This document shows, piece after piece, positions 32,479-41,713 of a stretch of 64,000 bases of DNA. The stretch lies in the NCBI RefSeq assembly GCF_002858925.1, contig NZ_PJRS01000010.1, forward strand, positions 1-64,000, read 5' to 3'. Numbering within the stretch: the first letter of the stretch is position 1; every line of letters starts with the position of its first letter. Position numbers and translations under genes: made by a program. The notes beneath the pieces are model-generated. The model did no database searches. It had not been told where the DNA came from and worked only from the letters and a program-made list of their open reading frames with translations. This DNA comes from Caulobacter zeae (GTDB lineage Bacteria; Pseudomonadota; Alphaproteobacteria; Caulobacterales; Caulobacteraceae).

Positions 32479-32934
32479 TCACCCCCGGCCGCGGTAGGGG
32501 GCCACGCCCTGGTCGGGCACCCACAGGCCTTCCGGCGCGGGGCCGGTCTGCCAGAAGACGTCGATCGGGATGCCGCCGCGCGGGTACCAGTAGCCGCCGA
32601 TGCGCAGCCAGCGGGGCTTGGCGACCTCGACGATCTTGCGGGCCACCTTGACCGTGCAGTCCTCGTGGAACGAGCCGTGGTTGCGGAAGCTGGTCAGGTA
32701 GAGCTTCAGCGATTTGCTCTCGATCAGCCAGTCGCCCGGCGCGTAGTCGATGACGAGGTGGGCGAAGTCGGGCTGGCCCGTCACCGGGCACAGCGAGGTG
32801 AATTCGGGCGCCACGAAGCGCGCCAGGTACAGCACGTCGTTCTGCGGGTTCGGCACGGCCTCGAGCACGGCCTCTTCCGGGCTGGCGGGAGCGGCGACGG
32901 TCTGGCCCAGCTGGGTCACGGAAAGTTCGGTCAT
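32479..32934 (-). CDS. queF: NADPH-dependent 7-cyano-7-deazaguanine reductase QueF
   Basis: QueF reduces preQ0 to preQ1 in queuosine synthesis. The 151-residue protein is the short unimodular type. Catalytic residues are visible: Cys49 in [10 protein letters not shown], Asp56, and His90-Glu91 in SFHEDC. The specific [16 protein letters not shown] stretch precedes them. No other queuosine gene is nearby. It lies divergent from the SDR gene. Confidence 0.95.
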   Translation of the reverse strand: MTELSVTQLGQTVAAPASPEEAVLEAVPNPQNDVLYLARFVAPEFTSLCPVTGQPDFAHLVIDYAPGDWLIESKSLKLYLTSFRNHGSFHEDCTVKVARKIVEVAKPRWLRIGGYWYPRGGIPIDVFWQTGPAPEGLWVPDQGVAPYRGRG

Positions 32935-33020
32935 GGCGGCGATTTAGGCCCGCGCCCCCGGCGAGACAAGCGCCGGCGCCCTCGCTACGGTGTCGCAAAC
33001 ACTTGTTTGGGAGAGAAACG

Positions 33021-33824
33021 ATGACCGGACGCGACTTCGACGGCTTCACGGTGGTGGTCACGGGCGCCTCGACGGGCCTGGGCCGGGCGATCGCGGTCGA
33101 GACCGCCCGCCGGGGCGCGGGCCTGGTCGTCGTCAACTTCGCCCGCAGCGCGCAGGAGGCCGAGGAGACCGCCCGCCAGGTCGAGGCCCTGGGCGCCAAG
33201 GCCGTGCTGGCCCAGGGCGACGTCGCCGACGACGCCGATTGCCGGAAGATCGTCGAGGCCGCCGCGCCGTCGGGCCGCATCGACGCGCTGTTCAACAACG
33301 CCGGCATGACCAAGTTCGCCCCGCAGCACGGCGATCTCGACGCGGTGAACGCCGAGGACTTCCTCAAGCTCTATTCGGTCAACGTGGTCGGAGCGTTCCA
33401 GATGGTCCGCGCCGCCCGGACCCTTCTCGAGGCCGCGCCGCGTCCAGGCGCCGTGGTCAACACCAGCTCGATCGCGGGTGTCATGGGTAACGGCTCGTCG
33501 GTGCCCTACGCGGCCTCGAAGGGCGCCATGACGACAATGACCCTGTCGCTGGCCCGCGCCCTGGCCCCGAAGATCCGCGTCAACGCCATCTGCCCCGGCT
33601 TCATCGACACCCCGTGGTTCGGCAAGGCCATGGACGAGGATCGCGTCGCCCGCCTGCGGGCCGGAGCCGCCGCCGCCACGCCGCTGCAAGTCGCCTCCAC
33701 CGCCGAAGACGTCGCCGGGGCCGCGGTGTTCCTGGCCTCGCCCGCCGCGCGCCACGTCACCGGCGAGACCCTGCTCGTCGACGCCGGCCTGCATCTGGGC
33801 GCCGCGACCTTGTCGATGCGCTGA
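33021..33824 (+). CDS. SDR family oxidoreductase
   Basis: This 267-residue classical short-chain dehydrogenase has the cofactor motif TGASTGLG (about residues 14-21), NNAG (about 93-96), the Ser of NTSSIAG, and the catalytic YAASK (about 164-168). The PGFIDTPWF segment and a C-terminal LLVDAGLHLG complete the fold. TGASTGLG with a following basic/acidic pattern suggests NADP or NAD use but not a substrate. GGGAGAGAAACG precedes the ATG. It is monocistronic. Confidence 0.88.
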   Translation: MTGRDFDGFTVVVTGASTGLGRAIAVETARRGAGLVVVNFARSAQEAEETARQVEALGAKAVLAQGDVADDADCRKIVEAAAPSGRIDALFNNAGMTKFAPQHGDLDAVNAEDFLKLYSVNVVGAFQMVRAARTLLEAAPRPGAVVNTSSIAGVMGNGSSVPYAASKGAMTTMTLSLARALAPKIRVNAICPGFIDTPWFGKAMDEDRVARLRAGAAAATPLQVASTAEDVAGAAVFLASPAARHVTGETLLVDAGLHLGAATLSMR

Positions 33825-34072
33825 AGCCGCAGGCAAACGCCGATCGACAACTTCACGACAACTGTGGCCAATCGGCCGAACATGCAGCAATTGCGCCACA
33901 GTTGCCTAGGTTTTGAGCGATCCATGTTCTTATTGCTGGCGCTGTGCCCCCGCTGATTGCAACTAAAGCATGGCCCGCGGTTAATCCCGGCTTGTGAAGG
34001 AACGCGCTTGCAGGCGCCGCACAAGTTGGGACCACACTCCCGGCGGGCTACACAAAAAAGGGGATAACACGG

Positions 34073-34765
34073 ATGAAGATCTTCAAGCTCGCGCTGGCCG
34101 CCGCCACCGCCTCGGTCGCCCTCGGCGGCGCCGCGATGGCTCAGGAAGTCAGCCTCTCGTACAATGTCGGCGTCGCCAGCGACTACGTGTTCCGCGGCGT
34201 CAGCCAGACCATGGAAGACCCGCAAGTGTTCGGCGGCGTCGACCTCGGCTACGGCGTCGGCTACGCTGGCGTGTGGGCTTCGAACGTCGATTTCGGCACC
34301 GATGACCCGAGCGTGGAAGTCGACTTCTACGCCGGCGTGAAGCCGACCGTCGGCGACGTGTCGATGGACTTCGGCGTGCTCTACTACGGCTACTCGAAGG
34401 ACAAGGGCCTGACCCCCGGCAAGTACAGCTACACCGAGCTGAAGGCCGCCGTGTCGAAGCCGTTCGGCAAGGCCACCCTCGGCGGCGCCGTCTACTTCTC
34501 GCCGGAATGGCCGGGCGACCTGTCGACCGCCGTCTACTACGAAGCCAACGGCTCGATCCCGCTGAACGACAAGTTCTCGCTGAGCGGCGCCCTGGGCAAG
34601 CAGACCATCGAAGACGGTGCGGACTACACCACTTGGAACCTCGGCGTCGCCTACGCCGTGACCGACAAGCTCGCGCTCGACGTCCGCTACTGGGACACCA
34701 GCGAACATGACTTCGGCAGCATCTACGACTCGCGCGTCGCCGTGTCGCTGAAGGCTTCCTTCTAA
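34073..34765 (+). CDS. TorF family outer-membrane porin
   Basis: This 230-residue protein has a signal peptide (about residues 1-23, AMAQ) and a beta-barrel of the TorF/Gcw_chp family. The hallmark NVGVASDYVFRGVSQT is at the N-terminus, alternating amphipathic strands follow, and the C-terminus ends in Phe (VSLKASF). Such proteins are putative porins. The leader before it is about 240 bp without a gene and may hold a long 5' UTR; AAAAGGGGATAACACGG precedes the ATG. A terminator follows. Confidence 0.85.
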   Translation: MKIFKLALAAATASVALGGAAMAQEVSLSYNVGVASDYVFRGVSQTMEDPQVFGGVDLGYGVGYAGVWASNVDFGTDDPSVEVDFYAGVKPTVGDVSMDFGVLYYGYSKDKGLTPGKYSYTELKAAVSKPFGKATLGGAVYFSPEWPGDLSTAVYYEANGSIPLNDKFSLSGALGKQTIEDGADYTTWNLGVAYAVTDKLALDVRYWDTSEHDFGSIYDSRVAVSLKASF

Positions 34766-34793
34766 GCCAAGGCCCCTCGGGACCAACGAACGA

Positions 34794-34823
34794 GCTGCCC
34801 GGGTCAGCCCCGGGCGGCTTTTT
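34794..34823 (+). terminator. Intrinsic terminator after the porin gene
   Basis: GCTGCCCGGG pairs with CCCGGGCGGC (one G-T pair) across a short loop, followed by TTTTTCTTT. Confidence 0.85.
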
Positions 34824-34844
34824 CTTTGCCCGAACGCGCGCCGG

Positions 34845-35498
34845 CTAGCGCCCGGCCCAGGCCGCCTCGATCTCGGGTGTGTCGACCAGCAGGGCGAAGG
34901 ACAGGCCCAGGCTTTTCAGCGCGCCCTCGTGCAGGTCGGGCTCATAGGCCGCGCAGGCGTCGCCGGCGACGAAGACGTGGTAGTCGCGATGGAAGGCGTC
35001 ACGCACCGTGCTGTCGACGCAGCACTCGGTGGTCAGGCCGCAGACCACCAGCGTATCCACGCCCCGCGCGCGCAGCCGCGCGTCGAGATCCGTGCCCACG
35101 AAGGCGCTGTAGCGCGGCTTGCGGATCACCAGTTCGCCCGGCTCAGGCAGGGGGCCGTGGAAGTCGGCGCCGCGCGTCCCCTCGCGACAGATCACCCGCT
35201 CGATCTCGGGATCGCCGCCGCGCCGGCGCATGCGCTCCAGCACCACAGGCGGATCGGTGTCGGGCGTGGTCTCCAGGCCGACGAACACCACCGGAGCACC
35301 GGCCGCCCGCGCCGCGGCCGCCAGCCGCTGGGCCTGCTCCAGCGCCGCGGCGGCGGCCGAAAGATCGACCCCGAACCGGCCGATGACGCCGTCGGGCGCG
35401 GCGAAGTCCACCTGCATGTCAACGATCACCAGCGCCGTCCGCGACGGGGCGATCCAAGCAGCCAGGCCGTCCTGCGCGATGATCGGCGTCGCGTTCAC
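34845..35498 (-). CDS. Isochorismatase-family cysteine hydrolase, RutB-like
   Basis: This protein of about 217 residues has the cysteine-hydrolase triad: Asp in VIVDMQVDF, Lys in IRKPRYSAF, Cys in GLTTECCVDSTVRDAF. RutB hydrolyses ureidoacrylate after ring cleavage by RutA, and the KPRYSxF and VDSTVRDxF segments match RutB closely. The GTG at 35498 overlaps the stop of the RutA gene (GTGA), so the two are translationally coupled. It is the last gene of the TonB receptor / MFS / RutA unit. Other amidohydrolase substrates are possible. Confidence 0.8.
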   Translation of the reverse strand: MNATPIIAQDGLAAWIAPSRTALVIVDMQVDFAAPDGVIGRFGVDLSAAAAALEQAQRLAAAARAAGAPVVFVGLETTPDTDPPVVLERMRRRGGDPEIERVICREGTRGADFHGPLPEPGELVIRKPRYSAFVGTDLDARLRARGVDTLVVCGLTTECCVDSTVRDAFHRDYHVFVAGDACAAYEPDLHEGALKSLGLSFALLVDTPEIEAAWAGR

Positions 35499-36556
35499 GG
35501 ATAGGCCTCTCGCAGGCCGGGCAGGATCTCGGCGCCGAACATCGTAAGCCCGGCCTCGTAGTCGGGAAAGATCAGCATCAGCCCGTCCAGCTCGCAGGTT
35601 TCGACCAGGTCGCGGATCTTGGCGCCGCAGGTCGCCGGCGCACCGATCACGGTGCGGGTCATGAACGCCCCTTGGCGCGCGGCGGTTTCGGCCAGGCGCT
35701 CGGGCGGCACGCCCCAGTTCGACAACATGGTGGTCACCGCGCCCATGTCCACCCCGTCGCGATAGCGATCGGCCAGGTCTTGCGCCTGCGCGTCGGTATC
35801 GGCGTGGACCACGGTGCACATGGCGTAGGTGCGGATGGCCTTGCCCAGCTCGGCCGCCCGCGCCTTGGCCCGCCGGCTGGCGTCGCGCAGCGCGGCCTCG
35901 TCCTCGCCGCCGATGAAGCAGGCGTCGGCCTCGGCCACGGCGAAGGCGAAGCCGCGCTCGGAGACGCCGGCGCAGATCAGGTCCGGGCGTGGCTGCGAGA
36001 GCGGCTTGGGCTTGGACTGACAGTCGTTGAGCGTGAAGAATCGCCCGTCGTGGCTGACGCTGTCCTCGGTCCACAGACGCTTGACCAGCCGCGTCCACTC
36101 CTCGGCCAGGGCGTAGCGGTCGTCATGATCGAGGCCGTCGTCCCAGGCGCCCATCTGGGCGAACTCGTCGCGATAGGCCCCGGCGACGATGTTGAGGCCG
36201 GCGCGACCGCCGCTGATGTGGTCCAGGGTGGAAATTAGCTTGGCGGCCACGGCCGGGTTCTGAAGCAGCGGATGCAGCGTGGCCCAGATCTTCACGCGGC
36301 TGGTCGCCTCGGCCAGGGCGGCCATCAGGGTCACCGACTCCAGGGCCGCGCCCCAGTGGTCGGTGTGGCCGCCGAAGCCCCGGAACTTGGCCATCGACAT
36401 CACGAAGTCGAGGCCGATCTGGTCGGCCAGCACGGCGGCGGCGCGGTTCTGCGGATAGAGGCCGTCGAGCGGCGGCGTCGTGCTGGAGACGATCCAACCG
36501 CCATTGGCCACGGGCAGGAAGACGCCGAACTCCTTGCGCCCGCCGTCGTACCCCAT
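35495..36556 (-). CDS. rutA: FMN-dependent pyrimidine-type monooxygenase RutA
   Basis: This 353-residue luciferase-like monooxygenase opens uracil-type rings between N3 and C4 with FMNH2 and O2. The RutA-specific segments are clear: GVFLPVANGGWIVS, MSMAKFRGFGG, ALESVTLMAALAEATSRVKIWAT, ISGGRAGLNIVAGAYRDEFAQMG and FTLNDCQSKPKPLSQPRPDLICAG. The ATG at 36556 is used since GGAGG sits just upstream; a GTG at 36568 overlaps that site. The other rut genes (C-G) are not here. The operon instead has a TonB receptor and an MFS carrier, so the substrate may be a related heterocycle. Confidence 0.88.
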   Translation of the reverse strand: MGYDGGRKEFGVFLPVANGGWIVSSTTPPLDGLYPQNRAAAVLADQIGLDFVMSMAKFRGFGGHTDHWGAALESVTLMAALAEATSRVKIWATLHPLLQNPAVAAKLISTLDHISGGRAGLNIVAGAYRDEFAQMGAWDDGLDHDDRYALAEEWTRLVKRLWTEDSVSHDGRFFTLNDCQSKPKPLSQPRPDLICAGVSERGFAFAVAEADACFIGGEDEAALRDASRRAKARAAELGKAIRTYAMCTVVHADTDAQAQDLADRYRDGVDMGAVTTMLSNWGVPPERLAETAARQGAFMTRTVIGAPATCGAKIRDLVETCELDGLMLIFPDYEAGLTMFGAEILPGLREAYP

Positions 36557-36634
36557 CGTCGCCTCCACGCCCGCTCGCTCAACTTCGAGTCAGGCGCGAC
36601 CATAGACCAAAAGGGCGACGGCGCGAGGCCGGCC

Positions 36635-37924
36635 TCAGGCGTCGGCGGCGGCCCCGGCTTCGACCTCCGCCGCTGCGGCGCGCGGCTTGGGCGGACGCAT
36701 CAGCAAGACGGCCACAAACACCACCGCCGTCAGGGCGGCGAACAGCTGGAAGGTCGGGGTGAAGCTGCCCAAGCGGTCGCGCATGAAGCCGCCGACGAAC
36801 GGCCCGGCCGCCGACACCGCGCCCACCAGGCAGACCAGCGAGAACAGCTCGACGTTGTTGCGACGGCCGAAATAGTTCAGCAGCAGCAGGCTGACGGCCA
36901 GCACGGTCAGGCCAAAGCCCAGGCCCACGCCCACGGCGTAGAGGATCTGCAGCGGCAGGGTGGCGGCGTGCGCCAGGGCCAGCAGGCCCGCGACCAGCAG
37001 CCCCTGGGCCAGCACCAGCAGCCAGCGCGGGTCGATGCGGTCGCCCACCGCGCCGCCGGCCATGCGGGCGGCGACCTGCATCAGGCCCTCGGCGCTGAGC
37101 GCGCCGGCCGCGACGACGCCGGCCACGCCCAGTTCGGTGAGGTGAGCCTGGGTCAGGCTGGCGGCCGTGACCCCGGCCAGCAGGTGGCTGAAATAGGCCG
37201 CCACCAGTATGGCGAACTGCGGCGTGCGCACCGCGTCGCGGACGCTCCAGTCGTGGTCGGTGCGATAGACGCGCGGATGGGCGGGCGCGGCCTTGGCCTC
37301 GGCGGCGGTCAGGCGGTCCATGCCCCGGCCGGCCTCCTCCAGCCACTTCGGCCCGCCGACGACGGCGGCGCACAGCAGGCCCAACAGGCCGATGACCACC
37401 GCCTGCAGCGCCCAGTAAATCCGCCATTGGCCGTCGAACGCGCCCTGGCTGGCCAGCACCAGCAGCGGGCCGGCGACGCCGCCCAGGGCGCCGCTGGTGA
37501 AGTAGACGCCGAACGGCAAGGCCCGCTGGCGGAAGATCGCCGACAGCACATGGGTGCCGGGAATGAGGGCGGCGGCCTGGAAGCCGATCCCCAGGAGGGC
37601 CGTGGCCAGGAAATAGGCCGGCAGGCTCTGCACCTTGGCCAGCAGGGCCAGGCCCGCGGCCATCACGGCCGCGCCCGCCACCAGCGTCGCCCGCACGCCC
37701 CAGCGGCGGATCAGGAGGGTCGGCAGCCAGGACGAGGCGCCGGTGGCCACGCCCATGACGGTGAAGCCCAGGAACGCGTTCTGCCAGCTCCAGCCCAGCT
37801 CCGGGACCATGGCCGGGATCATCACGCCCAGCGACGAATAGGTCGCCGCCGTGATCAGGAACAGCAGCAGGGAAAAGGCGCCCAGCAGCAGCCAGGGGCG
37901 GTGCTGGATCTGGTGGTTCGTCAT
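36635..37924 (-). CDS. MFS transporter of the RutA operon
   Basis: This 429-residue carrier has 12 membrane helices, and the central loop includes KWLEEAGRGMDRLTAAEAKA. The start is the ATG at 37924, which overlaps the TonB receptor stop by one base (TGATG); a start at 37954 would read into that gene. It probably moves the compound admitted by the outer-membrane receptor across the inner membrane to RutA. The family branch looks like the oxalate/formate or monocarboxylate type. The substrate is inferred only from context. Confidence 0.85.
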   Translation of the reverse strand: MTNHQIQHRPWLLLGAFSLLLFLITAATYSSLGVMIPAMVPELGWSWQNAFLGFTVMGVATGASSWLPTLLIRRWGVRATLVAGAAVMAAGLALLAKVQSLPAYFLATALLGIGFQAAALIPGTHVLSAIFRQRALPFGVYFTSGALGGVAGPLLVLASQGAFDGQWRIYWALQAVVIGLLGLLCAAVVGGPKWLEEAGRGMDRLTAAEAKAAPAHPRVYRTDHDWSVRDAVRTPQFAILVAAYFSHLLAGVTAASLTQAHLTELGVAGVVAAGALSAEGLMQVAARMAGGAVGDRIDPRWLLVLAQGLLVAGLLALAHAATLPLQILYAVGVGLGFGLTVLAVSLLLLNYFGRRNNVELFSLVCLVGAVSAAGPFVGGFMRDRLGSFTPTFQLFAALTAVVFVAVLLMRPPKPRAAAAEVEAGAAADA

Positions 37925-40293
37925 CAGAAGCGCCTTGCGAGGGTGATCCGCCACTCGCGCCCCTTGCCGGGCAGGGCGGCGAGGTTGGCGTAGGTGTCGG
38001 CGACGGGCGTGAAATAGAGCTCGTCCAGCAGGTTATCGACGTTGAGCGTCGCGGTGTAGGGGCCCTGCTCATAGGCCAGCGAGCCGTTGACCACGCCATA
38101 GGCCGGATAGACCACCGCGCCGGGGACCGTACCCGAGGTCTTGGTCACGTGGGTCACGCCCAGGGTTCCGTAGAGCTTGCCCCAGTCGTGCTGGTCCGAG
38201 GCGTAGGCGCCGTACAGGCTGACCACCGATTTCGGGATCAGGGTGTAGTCGTAGTCGCCCGGCCGGATGCTGGCGAAGCTCCACACCACGTACGATCCGC
38301 CATAGCCCTGCGCGCCGCTGACGCCGGCCGTATAGGTCGGCACATACTGGAACGAGGTGTCGGGACCCTTGACCGTGGTGCGCTGCGTGTTGCCCGAGAA
38401 GGTGAAGCTGAAGTGCTCGCTGGCCAGCCAGCGGACCTCCAGCTCCACGCCCTTCGAGCGCGTGCCGGCGGGATCGCCGTTGATGCCCATCAGCTGGGTG
38501 CGGTTCTGGCGATAGCCGGCCAGCGAGCCGATCAGCGCGCCCTTCAGCCACTGGAACTTCACGCCCGCCTCGGCCAGGTCGCTGTCCGACAGCCAGGCGT
38601 CGCCGGCGTCGGCCACCAGGCCCGGATTGACGTCGCCGGCCTGGCTCATCTCCAGCGCGCTGGCCTTGGCGTACGACACGTAGGGCATAAGGCCGAAGGG
38701 CGCCTTGTAGGTGAAGCTGGCCGTATAGGTTCCCTTGCCCTTGGCGGCGTGCTGCTTGCCCGGCGTCGTGAAGCTCAGCGAGCCGGTGTCCTCCGAGGTG
38801 ACGTCATAGTCGTCATAGCGGCCACCCAGCATCAGGTTCAGCCGCTCGCCGACCTTGATGTCGGTGGTGAAGAAGATCCCGGCTTGGGTCCACTTGGTGC
38901 GGTTGTCGTTTTCCCAGGTCATCGACGGATCGGTGAACGGGCTGCCGATCAGGTCGGTGGCGGTCTGGCCCACCGACAGGTCGCGGCGGTCCAGCGCGAT
39001 CAGGCCGCTGTTGTAGCTCTCGCGCCGGCGGCCCTTGAACGATCGGTACGAGGCGCCGACGAACGAGCGGGCGACCACGGCGTCGTCGAGGAAGCGGTTG
39101 GCGAACTCATAGGTCGCGCGGGCCTCCCAGACCTTGCTGTCGAAACGTGCGGGATAGCCGTAGGAGACGAAGCGCTTGTTCTCCAGGTCGTCGTAGAACA
39201 GTTGCAGCTTGATCGCGCTGTCGGGCGACAGCTCCTTGGCGATGTCGAAATAGAGGGTGTTGGTCGCCGTCTTCGAGAAGTCCGACGCCGAGATGTAGAC
39301 CGTGCGCGGCGACAGCTTGGTGTTCCCGACGCCGACATCCAGGGTGTGGGCAGCGTCGGTGGACGGGAAGCCGTAATAGGGCAGGTACAGCGCCCCGCCG
39401 ATCTCGTTTGGCGTCAGTCGACCGTTGCCGTCGGCGTCGACCAGGCTCGTATCCCGGCCGGTGACGTAGGTGCGGGTGTCGATCAGGTCCTGGGTCAGGC
39501 GGTTCCAGCCCGGCGTCTGAACATCGCCCTTCGAGCGGTAGAGCATGCCGCCGATTGCGGTGCTCCAGCCGTCGCCCAGGTCGAAGTCGGACGACACCTG
39601 CAAGGTCTGCCGACGCGGATAGATGCCGCGATAGTAGCTGTGGCTGTCCTCGACCTCGCCATAGACATGGACCCCGCCGACCACGTCGCCGAAATTGGCG
39701 GGCAGGCCGATCTGGGCCGTGGCGTTCTTGCGATTGTAGCTGCCGAAGGCAGCGGTCAGCTCGCCCTCGGGCGCGGTCAGGTAGCCGCCCTCGCCCTTTC
39801 CGGACTTGGGGATGAAGTTCAGCATGCCGCCGACCTTGCCCGAGCCGTAGATCGGGGTCGGCGGGCCTCGCACGATCTGGATCTGGTCGGCGGCCCCGAT
39901 CGGCGTCGAATAGGTGCCGCGGTTCTCGATCCGCTTGAAGCCGCGGAAGTAGTTCTCGGCCAGGGTGCCGCGGATGTTGAGCGCCCCGGGCACGCCATAG
40001 AAGCTGGCGGTGTAGGCGCCCGGCGAGACCGCCGTCAGGCCGTCGATGGTCTCGATGCCGTAGCGTTGCAGCGTCAGGTCCGACACGAAGCTGGCCGAGC
40101 GCGGCGTCTCGATCAGCGGCTTGTCCAGGCCGAAGACGGTGTCGTTGGGCTGCTTTTCCAGGAGGCCGGCGTTGCGGTCGCGGGCGACCACCACCACCGC
40201 GTCGACCTCGGCCTGCTGGTCGTCGGCATGCGCGGCCGAGACGGCGAAGACGCCCAGGGCGGCGGTGGCGAGCAGGACGAGGCGGCGAGACAT
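37924..40293 (-). CDS. TonB-dependent outer-membrane receptor
   Basis: This 789-residue receptor has a signal peptide (about residues 1-23), a short TonB box region (VDAVVVVARDRN) and a plug domain (IETPRSASFVSDLTLQRYGIETIDGLTAVSPG, with the IQIVRGPPTPIYGSGKVGGMLNF plug end). A 22-strand barrel ends WRITLARRF. It sits at the head of a minus-strand operon with MFS, RutA and RutB-like genes, so it likely imports their substrate. A 14-bp palindrome lies 60-74 nt upstream. The plug resembles siderophore-type receptors, but nothing else here suggests iron. Confidence 0.9.
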   Translation of the reverse strand: MSRRLVLLATAALGVFAVSAAHADDQQAEVDAVVVVARDRNAGLLEKQPNDTVFGLDKPLIETPRSASFVSDLTLQRYGIETIDGLTAVSPGAYTASFYGVPGALNIRGTLAENYFRGFKRIENRGTYSTPIGAADQIQIVRGPPTPIYGSGKVGGMLNFIPKSGKGEGGYLTAPEGELTAAFGSYNRKNATAQIGLPANFGDVVGGVHVYGEVEDSHSYYRGIYPRRQTLQVSSDFDLGDGWSTAIGGMLYRSKGDVQTPGWNRLTQDLIDTRTYVTGRDTSLVDADGNGRLTPNEIGGALYLPYYGFPSTDAAHTLDVGVGNTKLSPRTVYISASDFSKTATNTLYFDIAKELSPDSAIKLQLFYDDLENKRFVSYGYPARFDSKVWEARATYEFANRFLDDAVVARSFVGASYRSFKGRRRESYNSGLIALDRRDLSVGQTATDLIGSPFTDPSMTWENDNRTKWTQAGIFFTTDIKVGERLNLMLGGRYDDYDVTSEDTGSLSFTTPGKQHAAKGKGTYTASFTYKAPFGLMPYVSYAKASALEMSQAGDVNPGLVADAGDAWLSDSDLAEAGVKFQWLKGALIGSLAGYRQNRTQLMGINGDPAGTRSKGVELEVRWLASEHFSFTFSGNTQRTTVKGPDTSFQYVPTYTAGVSGAQGYGGSYVVWSFASIRPGDYDYTLIPKSVVSLYGAYASDQHDWGKLYGTLGVTHVTKTSGTVPGAVVYPAYGVVNGSLAYEQGPYTATLNVDNLLDELYFTPVADTYANLAALPGKGREWRITLARRF

Positions 40294-40353
40294 GCGAGCG
40301 GGCTCCGAAAAGCGGGACCACGGCCCCGCCTCGCCGCACCAAATGGGGATGAC

Positions 40354-40367
40354 TTGACGTTCGTCAA
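40354..40367. promoter_or_regulatory. Candidate operator upstream of the TonB receptor operon
   Basis: TTGACG-TT-CGTCAA is a perfect 6-bp dyad 61 nt before the receptor start. It is placed like a repressor site. The FCD-type GntR gene at 41845 is the nearest single-gene regulator, so it is a possible binder, although no direct evidence links them. Confidence 0.4.
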
Positions 40368-40450
40368 AATCTCTTCTGACATTTTAGGATGGATTGCCAG
40401 GGCCTGTGTCGGGAAAGCCTCACAGTTGGCGGGATGTTCCGTCTCGCCGC

Positions 40451-41125
40451 TCAGGCCGCGAGCCGCTTGGCCTCGATCCGACGCGAGGCGGCCTGCACCC
40501 GCAGTTCGTAGTGGTCGCCCTGCGTCACGTCTTGAACGTTGCGAGGGCGATGGGCGGCGACATTGACGCCGCCCGCATGGCGCAGGCTGTCGAACAGGAT
40601 TCCCGCCCCGCCCGATGCGCGCACCGCTTCGCCCAGCCCCTGGCCGGCGGCGTAATCGTCGCTGGCGTAGACCTGGGGCCGCGCCGCCTGCCGGCCGCGG
40701 ATGTCGAGATAGTCGCCCTCGAGCCGCGCGGTGTAGGCTCGGTACTGGCGGCTGATCGTCGCCGCGCCGATGGCGACCGCCTCGCGGCGCAGGTGGTGGG
40801 CGACCTCGGCCACGGCCGTCGCCAGGTGTTCGGCGGCGTACCAGGCGCCGAGGTCGGGGCCGTTGAAGCGCATGCCGCCCGGCGCCACGTGCAGGAACGA
40901 CGCCATGACGATGCTGGCGTTGGGCCGGCCGTAGACCCGCTCCTCCATCGGCAGGCGGGCGATGCGCTCGGCGACCAGCCGGTCGTTGGTCCAGCCGGAA
41001 AGCTCCATCACCGCGTCGAGGTCAGCCGCCGTCGCCACGGTGTCGAACAGGCCGATCGGCGGAAACCGCGACGGGATCAGGCGAAAGGCCGGCCGGGGCG
41101 CGGGGGCGTGGGGCTCGTCGTTCAC
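40451..41125 (-). CDS. RES-domain toxin
   Basis: This 224-residue protein with a RES domain is the toxin of RES/Xre pairs, which deplete NAD+. The conserved Arg and Glu surroundings are seen in IPSRFPPIGLFD and WYAAEHLATAVAEVAHH, and the Ser in GILFDSLRHAGGVNVA. The GTG at 41125 overlaps the antitoxin stop as GTGA, so the toxin is translated after its antitoxin. The longer upstream frame belongs to the antitoxin region and is not used. Confidence 0.85.
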   Translation of the reverse strand: MNDEPHAPAPRPAFRLIPSRFPPIGLFDTVATAADLDAVMELSGWTNDRLVAERIARLPMEERVYGRPNASIVMASFLHVAPGGMRFNGPDLGAWYAAEHLATAVAEVAHHLRREAVAIGAATISRQYRAYTARLEGDYLDIRGRQAARPQVYASDDYAAGQGLGEAVRASGGAGILFDSLRHAGGVNVAAHRPRNVQDVTQGDHYELRVQAASRRIEAKRLAA

Positions 41126-41646
41126 GAGAAGACGATCTCGGCGTCTTCGTAGGGGCGGAAGTCTCGGTCGAGATCGCCCGGCGGCATGTAGAGCCCGCCC
41201 CGCGCGGCGTCGAGGAAGCGTCGCAGGCTGACCAGGCCGTCCTGGGTTCCGCAGGTCAGAAGCTGCATCGGCGCGCGGCCGCCGAACAGCGGCGCGGCAT
41301 GGGGCGTCCGCAGCCAGGCGATCCCCTCGCGCTCGCCGGCGTGCAGCACGCCCAGGGCCTGGTGCACGCCCAGCACCGCCGAGATGCGGGTCAGCATGTC
41401 GAGGTCGAGGGTGATGTCGCGATGCTCCCGCACCGCCTTGATCCAGTTGTAGTAGGTCGAGCGCGACGGCAGTCCCAGCACCAGCAGGCGCTCGTCCTCG
41501 GTCAGCCCCCACAGGTCGGCGATCGACAGGAAGGTGCGAAGGCCGGGGCCGCTTAGCCGCCGGCGGTTGGCGGGCGAGAACCGCGACAGGTCCAGCACGC
41601 CCGGACCGGCGGCGACCTCGACGGGTTTGCGCTTGGCGTTCGACAT
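41122..41646 (-). CDS. Xre/MbcA/ParS-type antitoxin
   Basis: This 174-residue protein has an Xre-like helix-turn-helix part (LRTFLSIADLWGLTEDERLLVLGLPSRSTYYNWIKAV) and a C-terminal DUF2384/MbcA-type toxin-binding part (MLTRISAVLGVHQALGVLHAG, then WLRTPHAAPLFGGRAPMQLL). GGAGG lies 5 nt before the ATG at 41646. The pair with the downstream RES gene is a standard type II toxin-antitoxin module. It lies between a catabolic operon and its possible regulator. Confidence 0.88.
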   Translation of the reverse strand: MSNAKRKPVEVAAGPGVLDLSRFSPANRRRLSGPGLRTFLSIADLWGLTEDERLLVLGLPSRSTYYNWIKAVREHRDITLDLDMLTRISAVLGVHQALGVLHAGEREGIAWLRTPHAAPLFGGRAPMQLLTCGTQDGLVSLRRFLDAARGGLYMPPGDLDRDFRPYEDAEIVFS

Positions 41647-41713
41647 GCGGACCTCCATCCAGATCCACATATAGTCTAAATCTGGACTTTATGGAAGGAC
41701 GTGCGAGAAGGCC

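Noticed and set aside
35498..36098. Extended 417-codon frame of the RutB-like gene
   Set aside because: The extra part is antiparallel in style to RutA (alternate frame of the same strand), and the GTGA overlap gives a proper start.
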